Shown here: piece after piece, positions 52,868 through 62,332 of the stretch | Position numbering within the stretch: position 1 is the stretch's first letter | Layout: the number at the start of each line of letters is the position of its first letter | From: Streptomyces sp. BK239 | GTDB taxonomy: Bacteria > Actinomycetota > Actinomycetes > Streptomycetales > Streptomycetaceae | Direction of reading: 5' to 3' | Length of the DNA stretch: 64,000 nt | NCBI RefSeq assembly: GCF_004217285.1 | Contig: NZ_SHKS01000008.1 | Location: 1 to 64,000, forward strand | Notes under the pieces: model-generated | Told to the model about the DNA's origin: nothing | The model's input: only the letters and a program-made list of their open reading frames with translations | Database searches by the model: none | Made by a program: the position numbers and the translations under genes

Positions 52868-55800
52868 GTGCAGGGACGTTTCAAGAGGGATGGCAGCGCT
52901 TCGGCGGAGCCGGAGCCGCACGGCGGGACTGGCCCCACGGCCGGCAGCTCCTCGCCCCAGCACGCCCAGAACCCGGGCCAGGCTTCCGGCGACGGCGGCC
53001 GCTCCGGCACGGCCGCGTCCGCGGCCGCGGCCCCCCAGACTCAGACGGTGAAGCCCACGGCCGCCTCCCCCGGCACCGGCTCCCGTGTCGCTCTGCGCAA
53101 CTGGCGCATCTCCACCCGACTGGTCGCGCTGCTGACCCTGCCCGTGGTCGCGGCCACGACGCTGGGCACGCTGCGCATCAACCAGTCGATGGACGACATC
53201 CAGCAGCTCGACAACATGCGGCTGCTCACCGACATGACCAAGCAGGCCACCGAGCTGGCCAGCCGCCTCCAGGAGGAGCGCGACAAGTCCGCCGGCCCCC
53301 TCGCCCACGGCGCGAAGGAGACCGACGCGACGGTCAAGGGCGTCCGGGAGAAGACGGACCAGTCGCTGGCCGCGTTCAGCGACGCCTCCGAGGACATCGA
53401 CGCCGCCAGCTCGGACGACAACCTCCAGGGCGTCCGCGACAGCCTCGTGGGTCTGCTCGGCGACCTCGGCAACATCGCCAAGGTCCGCAAGGCGGCCTAC
53501 GCGGAGCAGAAAAACTCCACCCAGACGGTGGAGGCGTACCACCGCCTCATCACCTCGCTGCTCGACCTGTCGCAGGACATGGCGCAGGCCACCAGCAACC
53601 CGGAGATGATCCAGCGCACCCGCGCGCTGGCCGCCTTCTCCTCCGCCAAGGAGTACGCCTCCGTCCAGCGGGCCGTCCTGTCGGCCGCCCTGCCGGCGAG
53701 CAACACCCAGCTCGGCAAGCTCTCCGAGAACGACCGCCAGTACGGCGACGCCGCGCTCCAGAACCAGGACTCCGAGCTCGCGAGTTTCCGCAGCATCTAC
53801 GGCGACGACGACGCCGAGACCCTGCTGGAGCCCGTCGAGCAGGGCAGCCCCACCATCGAGGACGCGGACACCTACGCCACCCGGGCCCTCGGCTCGGCCA
53901 CCGGTCTTCAGTCGCTGAACAAGCGGTCGTACCAGGACTGGTTCGACGCCAGCACGACCAAGATCCAGCAGATGAAGAACATCGAGACCACGCTGCTGGA
54001 GCAGATGGAGCAGAAGGCCCGCGAGCTGCGCGCCGAGTCGGAGCAGGAAGCGATCATCTCCGGTGCGCTGATCCTGCTCGTGCTCGGCGTCTCGCTGGTC
54101 GGCGCGTTCGTCGTCGCCCGGTCCATGATCCGCTCGCTGCGCCGCCTCCAGGAGACCGCCACCAAGGTCGCCCAGGACCGGCTGCCCGAGCTGGTCAAGC
54201 AGCTGTCCGAGTCCGACCCGCAGGACGTCGACACCTCCGTCGAGTCGGTCGGTGTGCACTCCAGGGACGAGATCGGCAAGGTGGCCGCGGCCTTCGACGA
54301 CGTGCACCGCGAGGCCGTCCGTCTCGCCGCCGAGCAGGCCCTGCTGCGGGGCAACGTCAACGCGATGTTCACCAACCTCTCGCGCCGCTCCCAGGGCCTC
54401 ATCCAGCGTCAGCTCTCGCTCATCTCCGAACTGGAGTCCCGCGAGGCCGACCCGGACCAGCTGTCCTCGCTGTTCAAGCTCGACCACCTCGCGACCCGTA
54501 TGCGCCGTAACGGTGAGAACCTCCTCGTCCTCGCGGGTGAGGAGCCCGGCCGGCGCTGGACCCGCCCGGTCCCGCTGGTCGACGTGCTGCGCGCCGCCGC
54601 GTCCGAGGTGGAGCAGTACGAGCGCATCGAGCTGGCCTCGGTGCCGACCACCGAGGTCGCCGGCCGGGTCGTCAACGACCTCGTGCACCTCCTCGCCGAG
54701 CTGCTCGAGAACGCCACCTCGTTCTCCTCGCCGCAGACCAAGGTCAAGGTCACCGGTCACGCGCTGCCCGACGGCCGGGTGCTGATCGAGATCCACGACA
54801 CCGGCATCGGCCTCTCCCCCGAGGACCTCGCCGCGATCAACGAGCGGCTCGCCGCGCCGCCCACCGTGGACGTCTCCGTCTCCCGACGCATGGGTCTGTT
54901 CGTGGTCGGCCGGCTGTCGCAGCGGCACGGCATCCGCATCCAGCTGCGCCCGTCCGACTCCGGCGGCACGACCGCGCTGGTCATGCTGCCCGTCGACGTC
55001 GCCCAGGGCGGCAAGAAGCCGCAGCCCAAGCCCGGCCAGGGCGGGGCCTCCGGCGGTCCCGCCGCCGCGCAGGCCGCCGCCGGCGCCGCTGCCGCCCGCC
55101 GTCAGGGCGGTCAGCAGGCCGGCGCGCTCGGCGGCGGCGCCTTCGGCGGCGGCAACAGCGGCCGCCTGCCCGCCGGTCAGGGCCCCCGGGCCGCGCTGCC
55201 CGGACGGGACGGCGGCGGCCGTCCGAACAACGCCCCGCGCGGACCTCAGCCCCCCGCCTCGCCTCAGCAGGGCCGCCCGGCCCCGGCGGGCGCCGGCTTC
55301 GGCGGTCAGGCCCCGGGCGCCCCGCAGGGCCTCCAGGCGGCCGGTACCGGCGCGCCCTCCCAGGGTCAGGACCTGTTCGGCGGCGGACGTCCGCCGTCCG
55401 CGCAGCGCCCCCAGGACAACAACCGGTCCGAGCAGGGCGGCCGCGGCCGTCAGCCGCAGCTGCCGCCGCGCGGCGGCCCGCGCGCCGAACTGCCGGGCGG
55501 CAACCAGCCTCCGCGCGGGAACGTCGGGACCAACTGGGCCGACGACGCCGCGTACCCGCCGTCCGCACGCACCCCGCTGGACGCTCCGCGCGGCCACGAG
55601 GAGCCGGACGCCGCCCAGACCGCGCAGATGCCGCGCGTCAACGACCGGGGTCCCGGCTCCACCGCCGAGATACCCGCGATCCCCCGCATCGACGAGCGCC
55701 AGGGCACGGCCGGCCCCGCCGACTTCATGCGCCCGGCCGGCGGCCAGGGCACGGGCCAGTACCCGGCGGTCAACGGGGGCCAGGGCAACGGCCGCCACCA

Positions 55801-56611
55801 GGACACGGGTCAGTTCCCGGCTCCCGGCGCGGGCGGCCAGCAGGACGGCTTCGTCCGCTCGGACGTCTTCGGCGCCCCTGGCGGCCAGAACACCCCGGCG
55901 GACCAAGGCCAGTTCGCCGCTCCCCAGGCGTACGACAACGGCTCCACCGGCCAGTTCGCCGCGCCGGGCTACGACAGCGCCGCCCCGGGGCAGCCCTCGC
56001 TGCCCGCCCGTCAGGACCCCGCGTCCACGGGCCAGTACCAGCGGCCCCAGAACGACACCGCGGGCAACGGCTACGGCTCCCCACAGCAGCAGCCCGCCCC
56101 GCAGCGTCACGCCGCCCGCCCCGAGCCGGAGGCGCTGCCGCCGGCCCAGGGTCCCGGCGACGGCCGTACCCCGCTCTACGACACCCTGGAGACCAACTGG
56201 TTCCACGGTGCCCAGGGCGAGGACGGCAACGGCACGGCGCCTGCGCCGGCGCCTCAGCGGCAGCAGCCGCAGGCTCCCGCCGCACCCCAGCGTCCCGCGG
56301 CCACGGGCGCCACGACCTCCTCGTGGCGCACCTCGCCCAACGACGAACTCGTCCGTCAGGCCGAGCGCGTCCGGCAGCCGGCCGCGGGCGGCGTCACCAC
56401 CTCCGGCCTGCCGCGCCGGGTGCCCCGGGCGAACCTCGTCCCGGGCACGGCTCAGCAGCAACAGCACCAAAGCGGTCCGCAGGTCTCGCGTGCGCCTGAC
56501 GACGTACGCGGACGGCTGACCAATCTCCGTCGGGGCATCGCACAGGGTCGTCAGGCCGGCAACGGCTCGACCGGCAGTTTCCCCAGCCCCACTCACCAGC
56601 AGGAGCGTTAG
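52868..56611 (+). CDS. cvnA1: Conservon sensor kinase-like protein CvnA (conservon 1)
   Basis: 1247 aa, GTG start. Residues 1 to about 75 are low complexity; RNWRISTRLVALL leads into TM1 (about 84-100); an extracytoplasmic NIT (nitrate/nitrite-type) domain follows; TM2 is at about 396-418; then HAMP, a helical region with LDHLATRMRRNGENLL, and a HATPase_c domain (N-box LAELLENATSF, HDTGIGLS, GLFVVGRL). A very long disordered Gly/Pro/Gln-rich region (about 716-1160) ends in a conserved block SGLPRRVPRANLV ... GPQVSRAPDDVRGRL. No classical H-box or response regulator is seen. It signals with CvnB-D, as known for conservons. Confidence 0.93.
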   Translation: MQGRFKRDGSASAEPEPHGGTGPTAGSSSPQHAQNPGQASGDGGRSGTAASAAAAPQTQTVKPTAASPGTGSRVALRNWRISTRLVALLTLPVVAATTLGTLRINQSMDDIQQLDNMRLLTDMTKQATELASRLQEERDKSAGPLAHGAKETDATVKGVREKTDQSLAAFSDASEDIDAASSDDNLQGVRDSLVGLLGDLGNIAKVRKAAYAEQKNSTQTVEAYHRLITSLLDLSQDMAQATSNPEMIQRTRALAAFSSAKEYASVQRAVLSAALPASNTQLGKLSENDRQYGDAALQNQDSELASFRSIYGDDDAETLLEPVEQGSPTIEDADTYATRALGSATGLQSLNKRSYQDWFDASTTKIQQMKNIETTLLEQMEQKARELRAESEQEAIISGALILLVLGVSLVGAFVVARSMIRSLRRLQETATKVAQDRLPELVKQLSESDPQDVDTSVESVGVHSRDEIGKVAAAFDDVHREAVRLAAEQALLRGNVNAMFTNLSRRSQGLIQRQLSLISELESREADPDQLSSLFKLDHLATRMRRNGENLLVLAGEEPGRRWTRPVPLVDVLRAAASEVEQYERIELASVPTTEVAGRVVNDLVHLLAELLENATSFSSPQTKVKVTGHALPDGRVLIEIHDTGIGLSPEDLAAINERLAAPPTVDVSVSRRMGLFVVGRLSQRHGIRIQLRPSDSGGTTALVMLPVDVAQGGKKPQPKPGQGGASGGPAAAQAAAGAAAARRQGGQQAGALGGGAFGGGNSGRLPAGQGPRAALPGRDGGGRPNNAPRGPQPPASPQQGRPAPAGAGFGGQAPGAPQGLQAAGTGAPSQGQDLFGGGRPPSAQRPQDNNRSEQGGRGRQPQLPPRGGPRAELPGGNQPPRGNVGTNWADDAAYPPSARTPLDAPRGHEEPDAAQTAQMPRVNDRGPGSTAEIPAIPRIDERQGTAGPADFMRPAGGQGTGQYPAVNGGQGNGRHQDTGQFPAPGAGGQQDGFVRSDVFGAPGGQNTPADQGQFAAPQAYDNGSTGQFAAPGYDSAAPGQPSLPARQDPASTGQYQRPQNDTAGNGYGSPQQQPAPQRHAARPEPEALPPAQGPGDGRTPLYDTLETNWFHGAQGEDGNGTAPAPAPQRQQPQAPAAPQRPAATGATTSSWRTSPNDELVRQAERVRQPAAGGVTTSGLPRRVPRANLVPGTAQQQQHQSGPQVSRAPDDVRGRLTNLRRGIAQGRQAGNGSTGSFPSPTHQQER

Positions 56612-57034
56612 TTGAGCCAGATGAGCCAGGCGGCCCAGAATCTGAACTGGTTGATCACCAACTTCGTGGACAACACCCCCGGGGTGTCCCACACCGTCGT
56701 CGTGTCCGCCGACGGGCTTCTGCTGGCGATGTCCGAGGGATTCCCGCGCGACCGTGCCGACCAGCTGGCGGCCGTCGCGTCCGGGCTCACGTCGCTGACC
56801 GCGGGCGCCTCGAGGATCTTCGAGGGCGGCCGGGTGTCCCAGACGGTCGTCGAGATGGAGCGGGGATTCCTCTTCCTCATGTCCGTCTCGGACGGCTCGT
56901 CCCTCGCCGTGCTCGCACACCCGGAGTGCGACATCGGCCTCGTCGGCTACGAGATGGCGCTCCTCGTCGACCGCGCGGGCGCGGTCCTGACGCCCGACCT
57001 GCGCGCCGAACTCCAAGGCAGTCTGCTCCACTGA
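56612..57034 (+). CDS. cvnB1: Roadblock/LC7-domain protein CvnB (conservon 1)
   Basis: 140 aa, using the TTG at 56612 (GGAG six bases before it); the ATG at 56621 lies too far from the SD. LNWLITNFVDNTPGVSHTVV and LLAMSEGFPRDRADQLAAVA form the roadblock fold; ALLVDRAGAVLTPDLRAEL closes it. It starts right after the cvnA1 stop. Roadblock proteins act as scaffolds or regulators of small GTPases such as CvnD. Confidence 0.95.
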   Translation: MSQMSQAAQNLNWLITNFVDNTPGVSHTVVVSADGLLLAMSEGFPRDRADQLAAVASGLTSLTAGASRIFEGGRVSQTVVEMERGFLFLMSVSDGSSLAVLAHPECDIGLVGYEMALLVDRAGAVLTPDLRAELQGSLLH

Positions 57035-57147
57035 CCGTCCCCGGTACCACCCCCCTCACGAAATCACCGTCCGGCCGACACCATCCCCCCACCGGCCTCG
57101 ACGGACGGCACGACTGACCGAGACATGCTGTCCCGCCCGGAGGATTC

Positions 57148-57546
57148 ATGACCCCGCCCACCGCCTCTCATGACCCGTACGCGGAGCCGTACGGGGATGA
57201 GGGCGACCAGCCGCTGGTGCGTCCTTACGCGATGACCGGCGGCCGGACCCGGCCGCGCTATCAGCTCGCCATCGAGGCGCTGATCACCACCACGGCCGAC
57301 CCGGCAGCGCTCATGGGGCTGCTCCCCGAGCACCAGCGCATCTGCCACCTCACCCGTGAGGTGAAGTCGGTCGCGGAGGTCTCGGCGCTCCTGGCCATGC
57401 CGCTGGGCGTGGCGCGGATCCTCGTCGCGGACCTCGCCGAAGCCGGTCTGGTGGCCATCCACCAGCCGGGCGGCGATGAGAACAACGGCGGCGCACCTGA
57501 CGTGACGCTGCTCGAAAGGGTGCTCAGTGGACTTCGCAAGCTCTGA
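57148..57546 (+). CDS. cvnC1: DUF742 protein CvnC (conservon 1)
   Basis: 132 aa, ATG start. RPYAMTGGRTRPRYQLAIEA is the DUF742 opening; LPEHQRICHLTREVKSVAEV and LGVARILVADLAEAGLVAI make a winged-helix-like fold. The last 20 nt overlap the cvnD1 start. Lies 113 bp after cvnB1. Confidence 0.94.
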   Translation: MTPPTASHDPYAEPYGDEGDQPLVRPYAMTGGRTRPRYQLAIEALITTTADPAALMGLLPEHQRICHLTREVKSVAEVSALLAMPLGVARILVADLAEAGLVAIHQPGGDENNGGAPDVTLLERVLSGLRKL

Positions 57547-58102
57547 CGGGGGCCGGGCCACCACCTCCGCGAAGATCGTGGTGGCGGGCGGCTTCGGCGT
57601 GGGCAAGACCACGTTCGTGGGCGCCGTCTCCGAGATCAACCCGCTGCGCACGGAAGCCGTGATGACGTCCGCGAGCGCGGGCATCGACGACCTCACCCAC
57701 ACCGGGGACAAGACCACCACCACGGTGGCCATGGACTTCGGCCGCATCACGCTCGACCAGGACCTGATCCTCTACCTGTTCGGCACTCCGGGCCAGGACC
57801 GGTTCTGGTTCATGTGGGACGACCTGGTGCGCGGCGCGATCGGCGCGGTGGTGCTGGTGGACACGCGCCGGCTGGCGGACTGCTTCCCGGCGGTGGACTA
57901 CTTCGAGAACAGCGGCCTGCCGTTCGTCGTCGCCCTCAACGGCTTCGACGGGCAACAGCCGTACCAGCCGGAGGAGGTGCGCGAGGCGCTGCAGATCGGA
58001 CCGGACACCCCGATCATCACCACCGACGCACGGCACCGGTCGGACGCCAAGAGCGCTCTGATCACCCTGGTGGAACACGCGTTGATGGCGCGTCTGCGCT
58101 AG
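57527..58102 (+). CDS. cvnD1: Small GTPase CvnD (conservon 1)
   Basis: 191 aa, GTG start inside the end of cvnC1 (20-nt overlap). P-loop GGFGVGKTTF, G3 GTPGQDRF, and a likely base-recognition segment VALNGFDGQQP (N-G-F-D in place of NKxD). The latter is the usual conservon form and not a mutation peculiar to this gene. Ras-like regulatory GTPase that probably cycles under control of CvnA/B. Nearly identical to cvnD2. Confidence 0.95.
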   Translation: MDFASSDGGRATTSAKIVVAGGFGVGKTTFVGAVSEINPLRTEAVMTSASAGIDDLTHTGDKTTTTVAMDFGRITLDQDLILYLFGTPGQDRFWFMWDDLVRGAIGAVVLVDTRRLADCFPAVDYFENSGLPFVVALNGFDGQQPYQPEEVREALQIGPDTPIITTDARHRSDAKSALITLVEHALMARLR

Positions 58103-58142
58103 CACTCCCGGCGCTGCCCTACGGCAGCCGTCGTAGGCGGAT

Positions 58143-58178
58143 CGGAGCCGGCTGTGGCCTTTGACACGGCCGGCTCCG
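58143..58178. terminator. Hairpin after conservon 1 (first)
   Basis: 10-bp arms (CGGAGCCGGC and complement) with an inner GTG/CAC pairing, 40 bp after the cvnD1 stop. Confidence 0.6.
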
Positions 58179-58253
58179 GTGTTCATAACGTTTCGGCAGA
58201 GGAATCGGGTGGTACGGCCACGCTTCGCGGTCGTCCGGTCTCACTGCGCTCCC

Positions 58254-58282
58254 GCGAGCCCCGTCATTTGGCGGGGCTCGCG
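58254..58282 (+). terminator. Hairpin after conservon 1 (second, T-rich tail)
   Basis: 11-bp stem (CGCGAGCCCCG region, 8-nt loop) followed by GCTGTTTGACCGTTTTATC. Two successive hairpins separate the conservons, so the second is likely to have its own promoter within 58283-58475, where TTGACC is seen at 58287. Confidence 0.6.
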
Positions 58283-58475
58283 CTGTTTGACCGTTTTATC
58301 TAGGGCTTACATCACAAGTATTCGTCCCCTACCGGTGTTTGGAGGAGCGCAGGCCGACGTGCTGGAATGCCTGAACTGCCCAATAGTCAATGACGTACTC
58401 ATGGTCGATGGCTGACCGGGCTCTGAGACACTGCGGCACGACGAAGGTGCCGACCGCCGAGAGGTTGTTGGTCGA

Positions 58476-61400
58476 GTGAGGCGAAGCAAGAAAAGTCCCG
58501 AGCCGGCGGCGCGGGGCAACTTCACCCCGCCGCCGCGCGGAGCGGCGACCGCCCCTGTGCCCGGCTCGGAGCCGACGGCCGCACCCGCCAAGAGCGGTGG
58601 TCGTCTCTCCCCGCGCAACTGGCGAGTGCCGACCCGGCTGAACGCCATCCTGCTCATACCCGTGCTGGTCGGCCTGGTCATGGGCGGCTTCCAGGTGAAG
58701 ACGTCGATCGACACCTGGCAGGAGGCGCTGGACGCGGAGAAGACCGCGAAGATCGTGGCCGCCTCGGGTGAGTACGCCGAGGCCCTCCTCAACGAGCGGG
58801 ACGTGTCCGCCGAGCCGCTCCTGCAGAACAAGAAGGACAGCGAGGTCGTCAAGAACGCCCGCGCCGTCACCGACGAGAAGGCCAAGGCCTTCCACGCCGA
58901 AGTCGTCGGCATGCCGGACAAGCCGGGCCTCAAGCGCAGGCTGAACCTTGTCGAGGAAGCCGAACCGAAGCTCGCCCAGGTGCGCGCCGCCGCTTACACC
59001 GCGAAGTCCGACCCGGTGCAGACCGAAGAGGGTTACGTCGCCGTCGAGCACCTGCTGATGGAGTTCTCCAACGAACTCGGTCTGGGCACCGGCAACATCA
59101 CCGCTTACGGCCGCACGGTCTACGCCATCGCCCTGGCCAAGGGCGCCGAGTCGCTCCAGCGCTCGATCGGCATGCACCTGCTGGTGCGGCCGAGCCCCGA
59201 GGAGAAGACCTTCACCCGGCAGGTCACCGCGTTCACCTCGTACGCGTACCTGGAGCAGATCGCGCTCCAGGAGTACGTGTCCGGCGGCACCACGGCGGAC
59301 GCCGCCCGACTGCAGCAGGTCCTGCAGCAGAAGCAGGCCGAGGGCCAGCAGCTGGCGGCCGACGCCAAGGCCAAGGCGGAGGCCGCGGGGCAGAACTACG
59401 TCCCCGCGCCCCCCATGCTGAAGATGATCGAGGCCATCGGCAGTGGCCAGAAGCCCTCCGACCTCGCCGACAAGGGCATCACCGCCCAGGCGTGGATGGG
59501 GGCCGCCACGCTGAAGTTCCAGGCCTACAGCCAGGTCGAGAAGGAACTCATCGACCGCGCGGTGAGCGACGCCGGCAACATCGCCTCCGACGCCCGCCGT
59601 GACGCCATCGTCAACGGCAGCATCGTCATCGTCGCCCTTCTCGCCGCCTTCATCATCGCCAGTCTCATGGCGCGGCAGATGAGCCAGTCCATGCGCCAGC
59701 TGCGCAACGCCGCCTTCGGGGTCGCCGAGCAGCGGCTGCCGATGCTGGTCGACCAGCTCTCCCGCACCGACCCCGGGCGCGTCGACACCCGGGTCGCCCC
59801 GATCCCGATCACCACCACCGACGAGATCGGCGAAGTCGCCCGCGCCTTCGACCAGGTCCACCGCGAGGCCGTCCGGCTCGCCGCCGAACAGGCCCTGCTG
59901 CGGGGCAACATCAACGCGATCTTCACCAACCTCTCGCGCCGCAACCAGTCCCTGATCGAGGGCCAGCTGACCCTGATCACCGACCTGGAGAACAACGAGG
60001 CCGACCCGGACCAGCTGGAGAACCTCTTCCGCCTGGACCACCTGGCGACCCGTATGCGGCGCAACGGCGAGAACCTCCTCGTCCTCGCCGGCGAGGAGCC
60101 CGGCCGCCGCTGGGACCAGCCGGTCCCGCTGGTCGACGTGCTGCGCGCCGCCTCCTCCGAGGTGGAGCAGTACGAGCGCATCGAGCTGTCCGGTGTCCCG
60201 GAGGCCGAGATCCACGGCCGTGCCGTGACCGACCTCGTGCACCTGCTCGCCGAGCTCCTGGAGAACGCGACGACGTTCTCCTCCCCGCAGACCAAGGTCC
60301 GCGTCACCGCGACCCGTCTGCCCGACGGCCGGGTGATGATCGAGATCCACGACAAGGGAATCGGCCTGACCGCCGAGGACTTCGCGGACATCAACCACAA
60401 GCTGGCCAACCCGCCGACCGTCGACGCCGCGATCTCCCAGCGCATGGGCCTGTTCGTGGTCGGCCGGCTGTCCGACCGGCACGGCATCCGGGTCCAGCTG
60501 CGCCCCTCGGGCGAGCAGGCCGGTACCACCTCGCTGGTCATGCTGCCGGACGCGATCACTCACGGCGGCGGCGGCGAGCAGCCCGCCGAACGCGACGAGT
60601 TCACCGTCTCGCAGATCATCCCGGAGCAGAACTTCGGCGCCGAGGACTTCAGCAACGGCGTGCCGATGCGCACCGCGGCCGAACTCGGCTTCGACGACAA
60701 CGCCTACCCCTCGGTCCCCGACGACCTGCGTGACCTGGACCCCGTGGGCCGTTCCCTGATGCGCGAGGAGCGCCGGGCGGCCCTGGAGTCCCAGCCGCAC
60801 GAAGAGCAGCAGCAGCCGCAGTCTCAGCAGCAGCAGCGCGCCCCCGAGTCGCCCGCCTACGGCGAGAACTTCGGCCAGCAGCAGCAGTCCTACGAAGCCC
60901 CGCAGAACGGCTTCGCCGGTGCGCAGGGCGGCTACGACGCCGGCGCCAACGGAGCCACGGGGTACGCTGAGCAGCCCTCGGCCTACGACCAGCAGACGCC
61001 GTACGGCGAGCAGCAGCGCCAGGCGTACGAGGACCCGTACCTCACGTCGAACGGTCAGGCGCCCCAGGGCGACGCCTTCTCTGCGGGCGACGGCTTCTCG
61101 ACGGGCGGCGGTGCGCCGCACAACGGCGGCTACGCGCAGAACGGCGGCTACCCGGACCCCGCGTACGCGGAGCCGGCGCAGGACGAGCGTTCCGCGGGCC
61201 GTGCCGACGCCGCCGACGGCTTCGGGTCCTACGAGCAGCAGTCCTACCAGGACGACTGGCCGCAGCAGAGCGGTTATCGCAACGGCTACCCGGACCAGTA
61301 CGCTCCGGAAGCGGAATCCGCGCAGGCCGCTGACGCGGGTGAGCAGGACCGCGTAGGCTTCGACCGTCCGGGTCCGGCCGCCTCCTCCGCCCACACGATG

Positions 61401-61811
61401 ACCGACTCCGGGCTGCCCCGCCGCGGATCCATCGCGGCGGCGAGCGGTTCGAACGGCTCTCGCCCCGTGAACCAGGAAGCGCCGGCCACCACTTCGGAGG
61501 GCGACGGTGGGGGCGACGACAGTTGGCGTTCGGCGAACGACGCGCGCTGGCAGCAGGCCGCCTCGCTCCGCAAGCCCAAGGCGGGCGGGGTCACCTCCTC
61601 CGGTCTGCCGCGACGCGTGCCCAAGGCCAATCTGGTCGAGGGCACCGCCGAGAGCACCCCCCAGGGAGGCCCCCAGGTCTCCCGCGCCCCGGAGGACGTC
61701 CGAGGCAGGCTGAGCAACCTGCGTCGCGGCGTCCAGCGCGGGCGCAACGCAGGCAGTGAAACGAACGGCCAGGGCCTCGGTCCTGACAGCACCTACAACC
61801 AGGAGCGTTAG
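58476..61811 (+). CDS. cvnA2: Conservon sensor kinase-like protein CvnA (conservon 2)
   Basis: 1111 aa, GTG start. Same plan as CvnA1: RNWRVPTRLNAIL before TM1 (about 54-71), NIT domain, TM2 (about 376-400), HAMP, LDHLATRMRRNGENLL, and HATPase_c (LAELLENATTF, HDKGIGL, GLFVVGRLS). Then a Gln/Tyr/Gly-rich disordered tail of about 400 residues, rich in QQ and YG. It carries two SGLPRR motifs, one at about 977 and one in the terminal block SGLPRRVPKANLV ... GPQVSRAPEDVRGRL. The extracytoplasmic part differs much from CvnA1, implying another stimulus. Confidence 0.93.
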   Translation: MRRSKKSPEPAARGNFTPPPRGAATAPVPGSEPTAAPAKSGGRLSPRNWRVPTRLNAILLIPVLVGLVMGGFQVKTSIDTWQEALDAEKTAKIVAASGEYAEALLNERDVSAEPLLQNKKDSEVVKNARAVTDEKAKAFHAEVVGMPDKPGLKRRLNLVEEAEPKLAQVRAAAYTAKSDPVQTEEGYVAVEHLLMEFSNELGLGTGNITAYGRTVYAIALAKGAESLQRSIGMHLLVRPSPEEKTFTRQVTAFTSYAYLEQIALQEYVSGGTTADAARLQQVLQQKQAEGQQLAADAKAKAEAAGQNYVPAPPMLKMIEAIGSGQKPSDLADKGITAQAWMGAATLKFQAYSQVEKELIDRAVSDAGNIASDARRDAIVNGSIVIVALLAAFIIASLMARQMSQSMRQLRNAAFGVAEQRLPMLVDQLSRTDPGRVDTRVAPIPITTTDEIGEVARAFDQVHREAVRLAAEQALLRGNINAIFTNLSRRNQSLIEGQLTLITDLENNEADPDQLENLFRLDHLATRMRRNGENLLVLAGEEPGRRWDQPVPLVDVLRAASSEVEQYERIELSGVPEAEIHGRAVTDLVHLLAELLENATTFSSPQTKVRVTATRLPDGRVMIEIHDKGIGLTAEDFADINHKLANPPTVDAAISQRMGLFVVGRLSDRHGIRVQLRPSGEQAGTTSLVMLPDAITHGGGGEQPAERDEFTVSQIIPEQNFGAEDFSNGVPMRTAAELGFDDNAYPSVPDDLRDLDPVGRSLMREERRAALESQPHEEQQQPQSQQQQRAPESPAYGENFGQQQQSYEAPQNGFAGAQGGYDAGANGATGYAEQPSAYDQQTPYGEQQRQAYEDPYLTSNGQAPQGDAFSAGDGFSTGGGAPHNGGYAQNGGYPDPAYAEPAQDERSAGRADAADGFGSYEQQSYQDDWPQQSGYRNGYPDQYAPEAESAQAADAGEQDRVGFDRPGPAASSAHTMTDSGLPRRGSIAAASGSNGSRPVNQEAPATTSEGDGGGDDSWRSANDARWQQAASLRKPKAGGVTSSGLPRRVPKANLVEGTAESTPQGGPQVSRAPEDVRGRLSNLRRGVQRGRNAGSETNGQGLGPDSTYNQER

Positions 61812-61812
61812 T

Positions 61813-62235
61813 GTGAGCCCGATGAGCCAGGCGGCACAGAACCTGAACTGGTTGATCACCAACTTCGTGGACAACACCCCGGGGGTGTCCCACACGGTGG
61901 TGGTCTCCGCCGACGGACTCCTTCTGGCGATGTCCGAAGGCTTCCCCCGCGACCGCGCCGACCAGCTCGCGGCCGTCGCCTCCGGTCTGACGTCTCTGAC
62001 GGCAGGCGCCTCCCGCATCTTCGAGGGAGGCAGTGTGAACCAGACGGTTGTGGAGATGGAGCGGGGATTCCTCTTCATCATGTCCATCTCCGACGGTTCC
62101 TCGCTCGCGGTACTCGCGCACCCGGAGGCGGACATCGGCCTCATCGGGTACGAGATGGCCCTCCTGGTGGACCGTGCCGGTACGGTTCTGACGCCCGACC
62201 TTCGTGCGGAGCTCCAAGGAAGCCTTCTCAACTAA
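61813..62235 (+). CDS. cvnB2: Roadblock/LC7-domain protein CvnB (conservon 2)
   Basis: 140 aa from the GTG one base after the cvnA2 stop; AGGAG precedes it. Nearly identical to CvnB1 (a handful of changes, such as SVNQ for RVSQ and EAD for ECD). Same fold and role. Confidence 0.95.
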   Translation: MSPMSQAAQNLNWLITNFVDNTPGVSHTVVVSADGLLLAMSEGFPRDRADQLAAVASGLTSLTAGASRIFEGGSVNQTVVEMERGFLFIMSISDGSSLAVLAHPEADIGLIGYEMALLVDRAGTVLTPDLRAELQGSLLN

Positions 62236-62332
62236 CAGACAGACGGTGCGTTTTGGCGTCCCGAGGCCGTAGGGTTTCGGGACGCGGCTTCCACATGAAC
62301 GGGTGCCAGGCACAGTCGGAGGAGGAGAGAAA

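Noticed and set aside
52865..57031. 1388-aa open frame on the minus strand across cvnA1 and cvnB1
   Set aside because: It is antisense to well-supported genes and consists of Leu/Arg/Gly/Val-rich sequence typical of high-GC shadow frames; no domain is seen.
58329..62231. 1300-aa open frame on the minus strand across cvnA2 and cvnB2
   Set aside because: Same reason: shadow of the conservon 2 coding frames.
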